DNA of 64,000 nt from Pseudonocardia sp. CNS-139. GTDB taxonomy: Bacteria; Actinomycetota; Actinomycetes; Mycobacteriales; Pseudonocardiaceae. Of the stretch, positions 58,236 through 64,000 are shown piece by piece. The position numbers and the translations under genes are program-made. The notes beneath the pieces were generated by a model. It saw only the letters and a list, made by a program, of their open reading frames with translations, was not told the origin of the DNA and made no database searches. How positions within the stretch are numbered: the stretch's first letter is position 1; each line of letters begins with the position of its first letter. The DNA lies in contig MKJX01000111.1 in assembly GCA_001942415.1 (NCBI GenBank), positions 124,001-188,000 on the forward strand, written 5' to 3'.

Positions 58236-58664
58236 ATGTCCGACACCCTCTACACCGGCATCGCGACGTCCACCGGCGACGGCCGGGCGGGCGGCCGGGC
58301 CGCGACCAGCGACGGCCTGCTCGACGTCACCCTCGCCATCCCGAAGGAGATGGGCGGCCCGGGCGGCGCGACCAACCCGGAGCAGCTCTTCGCCGCGGGA
58401 TGGGCCTCGTGCTTCCACTCGGCGGTCAAGCTGATCGCCGCGCAGCGGAAGCTGGACGTCGGCGACTCCGCCGTCGTCGCCGAGGTCAGCGTGCACCCGA
58501 CGGCCGAGGGCGGCTTCGCGCTCAGCGCGGCCCTGCACGTCGAGCTGGGCGGGCTGGACCAGGCCGTGGCCGACGACCTCGTGCAGGCGGCGCACGCGGT
58601 GTGCCCCTACTCCAACGCCACCCGCGGCAACGTCCCGGTGACCGTGGACGCGACGGTCGCCTGA
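58236..58664 (+). CDS. OsmC/Ohr-family organic hydroperoxide resistance protein
   Basis: An intact 142-residue protein, 32 bp after the hydrolase. The peroxidatic Cys is in GWASCFHSAVKL and the resolving Cys in HAVCPYSNATRGN; the Arg/Glu network residues of Ohr are in place (NPEQLF). It should reduce organic hydroperoxides with a lipoyl or low-molecular-weight thiol partner. The regulator is the adjacent TetR type rather than the usual OhrR. Confidence 0.93.
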   Translation: MSDTLYTGIATSTGDGRAGGRAATSDGLLDVTLAIPKEMGGPGGATNPEQLFAAGWASCFHSAVKLIAAQRKLDVGDSAVVAEVSVHPTAEGGFALSAALHVELGGLDQAVADDLVQAAHAVCPYSNATRGNVPVTVDATVA

Positions 58665-58669
58665 CCGCC

Positions 58670-58710
58670 GAGACCGGGACGCGGCTCCCAGGTGCCGCCG
58701 TCCCGGTCTC
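58670..58710. terminator. Hairpin terminator after the Ohr-like gene
   Basis: A perfect 12-bp stem (58670-58681 with 58699-58710) with a 17-nt loop that can pair further, 5 bp after the Ohr stop. Confidence 0.75.
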
Positions 58711-58804
58711 CGCGCCGGATCACTCACCGTCTATCCGGTGTCGATCCCGCGCCTTTTGGATTGTCGTGCATCCATTTCCGGCTGCTGAGGGAGTTGTGGA
58801 GAAC

Positions 58805-60339
58805 ATGGGCAGGGCCGAACGAGGCTTCGACTACGTCGTGGTCGGGGCCGGAAGCGCCGGATGCGTCATCGCGCGGCGGCTGCTGGAGACGACGGACGCG
58901 ACCGTTCTGGTGCTGGAGGCGGGCGGATCGCCGGACGGCATCGAGTCGATCGGCAACCCGACGCGGTGGGTCGAGAACTTCGCGGCCCGGCACGACTGGA
59001 GCTACGGGTACACCCCGACCCCGCACACGCTGAACCGTCCCCAGTTCCTGTCGCGGGGAAAGGTGCTCGGCGGCTCCGGGAGCACGAACGCGCTCGTCTG
59101 GTCCCGCGGGCACCGGGCCGACTTCGACGGCTGGGCGGCGCTCGGGAACGCCGGCTGGGACTACGACTCGGTGCTGCCGTACTTCAAGCGCTCCGAGGAC
59201 TGGGAGGACGGGGCGTCGGAGCACCACGGCGCGGGCGGGCCGGTCCACGTGCAGCGGGCGACCGACCTGCACCCGGTGGCGGCGGCGTTCGTCGACTCGG
59301 GGATGTCGTACGGGATGCCCTACCTCGACGACATCAACGTGCCCGAGCCCGAGGGCGTCGGGCCGGTCAGCACCACGTCCGCGACGGCGTCCGGTCGAGC
59401 ACCTGGACCGGCTACCTGGAGCCGGTGCGCGACCACCAGCGGCTGACCCTGCTCACCGGGGTCCAGGTCGTCGGCCTGACGCTCTCCGGGTTCCGCTGCA
59501 CGGGCGTCGAGTACGTGCAGGACGGCGAGGTCGTCGCGGTGACCGCCGCGAAGGAGGTGGTGCTCACCGCGGGCGCGGTCGACACGCCCCGGCTGCTCAT
59601 GCTCTCCGGGATCGGCGACGCGGAGCACCTGCGGCAGGTCGGCGTCGACGTCGTGCACGACCTGCCCGGGGTGGGCGGCAACCTGTACGAGCACGTGATC
59701 CTCAGCGGGCTGTGCTTCGCCCCGGCCGAACCGCTGCCGCCGCCGAACAACAACCTGGAGGGCGCCGTCGCGTTCTGGCGCAGCGACGCCGGCCTCGCGA
59801 CGCCGGACCTGGTGTTCGTCGCGGTCCAGATCCCGCTGGTCTCCCCGGAGGTCGGCGCCGCGTACCCGCCGCCGGCCGGCGGGTTCACCCTCGCGCCCGC
59901 GCTGGGCGGCGTGCGCAGCTCGGGGCGCCTCGCGCTGACCGGGCCGGCGCCGGACGCGCCGCTGGACATCCAGCCGAACATGCTGGCCGACCCGGCCGAC
60001 GTCGAGGCCCTGGTGCGCGCGGTCGAGATCGGGTTCGACCTCGCCGGGCAGCCCGGGTTCTCGAAGCTGATCGGGTCGTGGGCCGCGCCGCCCCGCCGGC
60101 TCGACCGCGTGGCCGTCGAGGAGTTCGTGCGCCTCTCGGCGACGCCGTTCATGCACCCCGTCGGCACGTGCGCGATGGGGACGGGCCCGGCGGCGGTCGT
60201 CGACGGCGACCTGCGCGTGCACGGCGTGGACGGGCTGCGCATCGCCGACGCCTCGGTCATGCCGACCACCACGTCCGGCTTCACGCACGCCGCGACGGTG
60301 ATGATCGCCGAGCGGGCGGCCGAGCTGCTGGTCGGCTGA
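58805..60339 (+). CDS. GMC-family FAD oxidoreductase (one frameshift)
   Basis: ATG 58805 (GGAG 4 bases upstream; GTG 58796 is also in frame). The FAD fold is YVVVGAGSAGCVIARRLLE; the GMC signature 1 block is SRGKVLGGSGSTNALVWSRG. A shift near 59395 is followed by VVLTAGAVDTPRLLMLSGIG (signature 2) and the active-site pair in TPFMHPVGTCAMG and TTTSGFTHAATVMIAE (the distal residue is His, as in choline oxidase-type). About 511 residues. It should oxidise a primary or secondary alcohol. Confidence 0.88.
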
Positions 60340-60355
60340 CCCCGCCGGGCCGGAG

Positions 60356-60385
60356 GTGCGGGTGCCTCCTCAGGGGCGCCCGCAC
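60356..60385 (+). terminator. Hairpin terminator after the GMC gene
   Basis: An 11-bp stem (60356-60366 with 60375-60385, one G-U pair) followed by TTTCC, 16 bp after the GMC stop. Confidence 0.65.
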
Positions 60386-60407
60386 TTTCCGCAATGGGCT
60401 CGTACAT

Positions 60408-60418
60408 CGTACGGTACG
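60408..60418. promoter_or_regulatory. Palindrome CGTACGGTACG upstream of the flavin reductase
   Basis: CGTAC and GTACG arms around a single G, within a GTAC-rich stretch 42 bp before the flavin reductase start. It looks like a small TetR or MarR site, but no adjacent regulator gene remains unassigned. Confidence 0.4.
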
Positions 60419-60459
60419 GTATGTCCATTGCTGTCCGTCCGGCGGATCGGAGACGTGGA

Positions 60460-61170
60460 ATGATCATCGACAGATCGGCGCTGGACGCCACGGCCGCGTT
60501 CAAGCTCCTGATCGGAAGCATTCTGCCCAGGCCCATCGCCTGGGTCAGCACGCTTTCCGCCGAGGGCGTGGCGAACCTCGCTCCGGTCTCGTTCTTCACC
60601 GGCGCCGGGCGCAAGCCGCCGATGGTGTCGCTCGCGTTGCAGCCCTGTTCGGACGGCGAGCTCATGGACACGTTCGTCAACATCCGGGACACCGGCGAGT
60701 TCGTCGTCAACGTCGCGACGCTGCCGCAGGCCCACCAGATGCACCAGTCGGCGGCGGAGTTCCCGCCCGGCGTCGACGAGTTCGAGGCGGTCGGCCTGGA
60801 GAAGGCCGCCTGCGAGGTGGTGCGGGCGCCGCGGATCGCGGGCGCGCCGATCTCGCTCGAATGCCGGCTCGAACGCGTCGTCCCGATCTCCGACCTCGAC
60901 GACCACATCGTGTTCGGGGTGGTCGAGCGGTTCCACATCCGCGACGACCTCTACATGGAGCGGGGCCGGATCGACACCGCCGCGCTCGCCCCGATCGGCC
61001 GCCTCGCGGCGGAGTACACGCTGGTCGAGAACGTCTTCGTCACGCCGCTCGACGACGACGTGCTCGCCGGGCGCGCGGGGCGCCGGATGCAGCGCCTCGA
61101 CGGGCTCCCCACGGAGTACTCGCCGATGACCTCCACCGCCTACGTGCCGTCGCGCCCGGTCGCGGGCTGA
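60460..61170 (+). CDS. Flavin-reductase-domain (FMN-binding split-barrel) protein
   Basis: ATG 60460 is preferred because GGAGACGTGGA precedes it; an in-frame ATG at 60394 would start inside the palindrome region. The 236-residue protein has the flavin-reductase-like barrel: PRPIAWVSTLSAEGVANLAPVSFF, DTFVNIRDTGEFVVNV, GAPISLECRLERV and VFGVVERFHI. It resembles the family of larger (about 200-240 aa) members that reduce FMN or bind it, and could serve the SsuD- or LLM-type monooxygenases of the window. Confidence 0.87.
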   Translation: MIIDRSALDATAAFKLLIGSILPRPIAWVSTLSAEGVANLAPVSFFTGAGRKPPMVSLALQPCSDGELMDTFVNIRDTGEFVVNVATLPQAHQMHQSAAEFPPGVDEFEAVGLEKAACEVVRAPRIAGAPISLECRLERVVPISDLDDHIVFGVVERFHIRDDLYMERGRIDTAALAPIGRLAAEYTLVENVFVTPLDDDVLAGRAGRRMQRLDGLPTEYSPMTSTAYVPSRPVAG

Positions 61171-61180
61171 ACGCACGAAC

Positions 61181-61213
61181 GGCGCGGGCCCGGGGTGCGC
61201 CCGGGCCCGCGCC
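61181..61213. terminator. Bidirectional hairpin terminator
   Basis: A perfect 14-bp stem (61181-61194 with 61200-61213) and 5-nt loop between the flavin reductase (+) and the convergent permease (-). Confidence 0.85.
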
Positions 61214-61227
61214 GGTCGGTCGGTCGG

Positions 61228-62036
61228 TCAGGCGTGCTTGGCCCAGTGCAGCATGCGGTTCTCGGCCGCCGTGTAGAGCACGTTGAGCAGGTTGCCGAGC
61301 ACACCGAGCACGATCACCGCGGTGAACATCGCCGGGATGTCGAGCATCTGCTGGTGCGCGGAGAGATAGAAGCCGAGCCCGTTCTGGCCCCCCACCAGCT
61401 CCGACACCACGGTCATGATCAGGGCGATCGGGAGCGCGACCCGCAGGCCCGCCGAGATCATCGGGAGCGCCGAGGGCAGCACGACCCGGCGGGCGATCGC
61501 GATCCGGGACAGGCCGAACATCCGGGCCGTGTCGATGCGTTCGGGACGCACGGACCGGGCGCCCGCGGTCGCGTTGACCAGCACCGGGAACACCACGCCG
61601 AGCACGATCACCGCGATCCGCATGCTGTCGCCCAGACCCAGCACGAACACCGCCACCGGCAGGATCGCCACGGCCGGGAGGGCGCGCAGGAACTCCAGGG
61701 TCGGGCGGAGGTACTCGGCGAGCGTCCGCGACATGCCGATCGCGAGGCCGAGCACGATCCCGATCACCGACGCGGCGACGAAGCCGACGGCGAACCGGGC
61801 GAGGCTCGGCAGCAGGTCGTGCAGCACGACGTCCGGGAACCACTCCTGCGCGAACCGGTCGAGCACCGTGAGAGCGGCGGGAGGTAGACGCTGCCGCCGA
61901 ACCGCCCGGCCAGCTCCCAGAGCCCCAGGAGCAGGACCGGCAGGACGGCGGACACCCAACCGGGCACCGCGACGCGCCGCGGGGGGGCCGGTGGGGCACG
62001 GCTCCGGCGCGCGGCGGCGGGGGCGGTGGCGGCCAT
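61228..62036 (-). CDS. SsuC/TauC-type ABC transporter permease (one frameshift)
   Basis: ATG 62036 overlaps the upstream permease stop (ATGA). The N-terminal helix (VSAVLPVLLLGLWELAG) is followed by a shift near 61880, then five further helices, with LEFLRALPAVAILPVAVFVLG and the EAA loop ARMFGLSRIAIARRVVLPSA. About 269 residues. The family imports sulfonates, nitrate, taurine or thiamine precursors. It forms a pair with the permease at 62036-62854. Confidence 0.87.
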
Positions 62037-62854
62037 CAGTGGTCCTCTCCGTGGCGGTTCCAGAACAGCAGCCGCCGCTCCAGGGCCTGCACGCCCAGGG
62101 CGACCAGGTAGCCGAGCACGCCGACGACGAGCACCCCGGCGTACATCTCGGGCACGCGGATCGCGCCCTGCATGAACGAGATGAAGTAGCCGACGCCGCC
62201 TGCGGCGGTGAGCAGCTCGACGGTGATCACGAGGATCAGCGCGATCGCCGACGCGACCCGGATCCCGGTGAGCACACCCGGGAGCGCGTTGGGCAGTACG
62301 ACCCGGCGCATCACGTCGAGCCTGGTCAGCCCGAACGTGCGCGCGCTGTCGATGGAGACCGGGTTGCAGTCGCGCACGCCGTAGTAGGTGTTGAAGACGA
62401 CCGGCCAGAGCGCCGCGTACGCGGCAGCGGCGATGGTGGTGGTCGGCCCGACGCCGAACAGCAGGATCGCGAACGGCACCAGCGACACCGACGGCAGCGG
62501 GCGCAGGAACTCGATCACCCAGCGGAACGTCGCGTAGACCCGGTCGGAGCTGCCGAGCAGCAGCCCGAGCACCACCCCCGCGGCGCTCGCGATCGCGAGG
62601 CCCGCGGCGACGCTGCCGATCGTGCTGAGCAGCGCGGTGACCAGGGTGCCGTCGGCGAACCGGTCCACCAGCGCGACGGCGATCCGGCTCGGCGGCGGGA
62701 GGAACCGGGAGCCCACCGCGGTGGTGACGATCTCCAGCGCGAGCACCAGCCCGACGACGAACGCCGCGCCGCGCACGTTGACCCGGCGCCTCCTCCTCGT
62801 GGGCTGCCGCCCGACTGCGGTGCCGGCGGTGCCGGCCGGTGCGGAGACGGTCAT
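62036..62854 (-). CDS. SsuC/TauC-type ABC transporter permease
   Basis: An intact 272-residue permease. ATG 62854 overlaps the upstream oxidoreductase stop. It shows IEFLRPLPSVSLVPFAILLFG and the EAA loop ARTFGLTRLDVMRRVVLPNA. Two related permeases in a row suggest a heterodimeric channel. No ATPase or binding protein is in the window; they may lie beyond 64000. Confidence 0.92.
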   Translation of the reverse strand: MTVSAPAGTAGTAVGRQPTRRRRRVNVRGAAFVVGLVLALEIVTTAVGSRFLPPPSRIAVALVDRFADGTLVTALLSTIGSVAAGLAIASAAGVVLGLLLGSSDRVYATFRWVIEFLRPLPSVSLVPFAILLFGVGPTTTIAAAAYAALWPVVFNTYYGVRDCNPVSIDSARTFGLTRLDVMRRVVLPNALPGVLTGIRVASAIALILVITVELLTAAGGVGYFISFMQGAIRVPEMYAGVLVVGVLGYLVALGVQALERRLLFWNRHGEDH

Positions 62855-64000
62855 GGCGGCCCCTCGGGGTTGGTGGCGGTCAGGTCGGCCCGGCTGCGCG
62901 GGCAGGTGGGCGGGGCGGAGAACACCGTCACCGCGGGCGGGTCGCCGTCGAACCGCTCGACGTCGACGCGGGTGGTCTGGGCGCTCGTGCCCTGCGCCAG
63001 CCCGGACGTCGGCGCGTCCCGGGTCAGCACGTTGGGGTTGCCGTGCACCTCCAGCCCGCCGGGGCCGCTGGGGTCGAACCACGCGCCCGTCGCGAGCTGC
63101 GCGACCCCGGCGCGGAGGTCGTCGGTGAGCACGGCCCCGGCGAGGCACGCGCGCGGTCGTTGAACACCCGCACGAGGTCGCCGTCGGCGACGAACACCCG
63201 CACGAGGTCGCCGTCGGCGACGCCGCGCCGCTGCGCGTCGCCCCGGTTGAGCACGACGGGCTCCCGGCGGGCGACCTTGGCGGCCCGGCTGTGCGCGCCG
63301 TTGTCGAGCTGGCCGTGCAGCCGGTGCGCCGGCTGCGGCGTGAGCAGCTGGATCGGGTGGTCGCCGTCGTCGGGTTCCAGGAAGGTCGGGTGCGGCGGGC
63401 AGTCGGGGTGGCCGAACCCGGCGATCCGTTCGGACACGATCTCCACCCGGCCCGACGCGTCCGGAGCGGGCGGGCGGGGAGCGCGACCGGCCGGCCCGCC
63501 GCCCAGAACTCGGCGAACGCGGGCAGCGCCGCGCCCTGCTCGGCGTACGCGGCCCGGGTCTCCTCGTAGAGCCGCTCGACCCACTCCGCCTCGCCGAGCC
63601 CCTCGGTGAAGTCCTTCTCGCAGCCCAGCCGGGCCGCGATCCGGCGGAACACCTCGAAGTCCGACGCACGCCGGCGGGCGGCTCGGCGCCCTTGCGCATC
63701 GGGAGCAGCCACGGCTCGCCGAGACCGGCCGCGATGTCGTCGCGCTCGATCGGCAGCGCGCTGGGGAGGACGAGGTCGGCGTGCCGGGCCAGCGCGTTCC
63801 ACCAGGCTCGTGCACGATGACGGTCTCGGGCCGCTGCCACGCCTCGACCAGCCGGTTCAGGTCCTGGTGGTGGTGGAACGGGTTGCCGCCGCACCAGTGC
63901 ACGAGCCGGACGTCCGGGTAGGTGTGCCGCGCGCCGTCGTAGTCGAACGCGGCGCCCGGGTGCAGCAGCATGTCGGCGATGCGGGCGACCGGGATGAGTC
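62851..64000 (-). CDS. BisC/TorA-type molybdopterin oxidoreductase, C-terminal half (5' end outside the window; several frameshifts)
   Basis: The frame is open at the window edge. HWCGGNPFHHHQDLNRL (near 63880), ARHADLVLPSALPIERDDI (near 63760) and the molydopterin-dinucleotide-binding domain (HLHGQLDNGAHSRAAK near 63300, then DLVRVFNDRARA and LATGAWFDP) match biotin-sulfoxide/TMAO/DMSO reductase-type enzymes. Shifts lie near 63810, 63680, 63480 and 63150. It should reduce an S- or N-oxide. Its stop at 62851 overlaps the permease start, so transporter and enzyme are co-transcribed. Confidence 0.83.
   Translation of the reverse strand, partial: THPGRPHRRHAAAPGRRVRLRRRAAHLPGRPARALVRRQPVPPPPGPEPAGRGVAAARDRHRARAWWNALARHADLVLPSALPIERDDIAAGLGEPWLLPMRKGAEPPAGVRRTSRCSAGSRPGWAARRTSPRGSARRSGSSGSTRRPGPRTPSRARRCPRSPSSGRRAGRSRSPPARSGRVGPGGDRVRTDRRVRPPRLPAAPDLPGTRRRRPPDPAAHAAAGAPAARPARQRRAQPGRQGRPPGARRAQPGRRAAARRRRRRPRAGVRRRRRPRAGVQRPRACLAGAVLTDDLRAGVAQLATGAWFDPSGPGGLEVHGNPNVLTRDAPTSGLAQGTSAQTTRVDVERFDGDPPAVTVFSAPPTCPRSRADLTATNPEGPP
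63162..63221. repeat. Perfect 30-bp tandem duplication inside the molybdopterin oxidoreductase
   Basis: The segment 63162-63191 is repeated exactly at 63192-63221. It is in frame (ten residues, VADGDLVRVF repeated) and lies in the cofactor-binding domain where other family members have one copy. Confidence 0.9.

Noticed and set aside
1..64000. CRISPR arrays, tRNA, rRNA, transposons or phage genes
   Set aside because: No repeat-spacer pattern, cloverleaf, transposase, integrase or terminal inverted repeat was recognised by eye.

Overview
The window is very G+C-rich, uses many GTG starts and packs genes into chains overlapping by 1-4 bases. It carries a mycothiol-dependent-nitroreductase-like protein (Rv2466c type) and many GntR/TetR regulators, P450s, SDRs and amidohydrolases. 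This fits a soil actinomycete, most likely Pseudonocardiaceae-like; the genus is inference. The whole window looks like accessory catabolic DNA: no ribosomal, tRNA, rRNA, CRISPR, transposase or phage gene was recognised.

Region 1 (1-16.1 kb) holds the end of a branched-chain-type ABC transporter (LivM-LivG fusion, lipoprotein binding protein), a P450/ferredoxin/ferredoxin reductase set, two aldehyde dehydrogenases, an alcohol dehydrogenase, two SDRs, an alpha/beta hydrolase, a carboxymuconolactone-decarboxylase-like protein, a TetR regulator, a thiolase and an acyl-CoA dehydrogenase. It reads as import, hydroxylation, oxidation and beta-oxidation-like cleavage of an unknown hydrophobic substrate. 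A motif GTGTGACAY recurs at its promoters.

Region 2 (16.1-49.5 kb) is an amine/amide catabolic island governed, by inference, by a FadR-type GntR protein (17340-18038). Six non-coding sites (GntR itself, PotD-like binding protein, PotB-like permease, amine oxidase/amidohydrolase divergent promoter, Rieske oxygenase, OppA-like protein) carry TTGGATCCAA-like palindromes repeated at exactly 21 bp. The minus wing encodes a copper amine oxidase, a pseudo-amidase lacking its catalytic residues, several amidohydrolases, a spermidine/putrescine-type transporter, an LLM flavoprotein, a nitroreductase-like protein and a questin-oxidase-like protein. The plus wing encodes an amidohydrolase, a Rieske oxygenase, a glutamine-synthetase-like ligase, an aldehyde dehydrogenase, a class V PLP enzyme, an Opp-type transporter with an esterase inside its operon, a cyclase-family hydrolase and a gamma-glutamyltransferase-like enzyme. 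Together they suggest uptake of an amine or amide, gamma-glutamylation or oxidative deamination, ring or N oxidation, and release of glutamate. This regulon is the best candidate for an undescribed system.

Region 3 (49.6-61.2 kb) is a set of small TetR-controlled units: an SDR/3-hydroxyisobutyrate-dehydrogenase-like divergent pair, a SnoaL-like protein, a patatin-like lipoprotein, an SDR-SnoaL fusion, alpha/beta hydrolases, an internally deleted SsuD-like monooxygenase remnant, an Ohr/OsmC protein, a GMC oxidoreductase and a flavin reductase. Region 4 (61.2-64 kb) holds two SsuC/TauC-type permeases and the 3' part of a BisC-type molybdopterin oxidoreductase that runs off the window.

About half of the genes are interrupted by shifts that look like single-base losses, often in short G or C runs. 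This looks like consensus error in a draft assembly rather than mass decay. Such genes are given as one CDS over their full extent, with the approximate shift positions stated.
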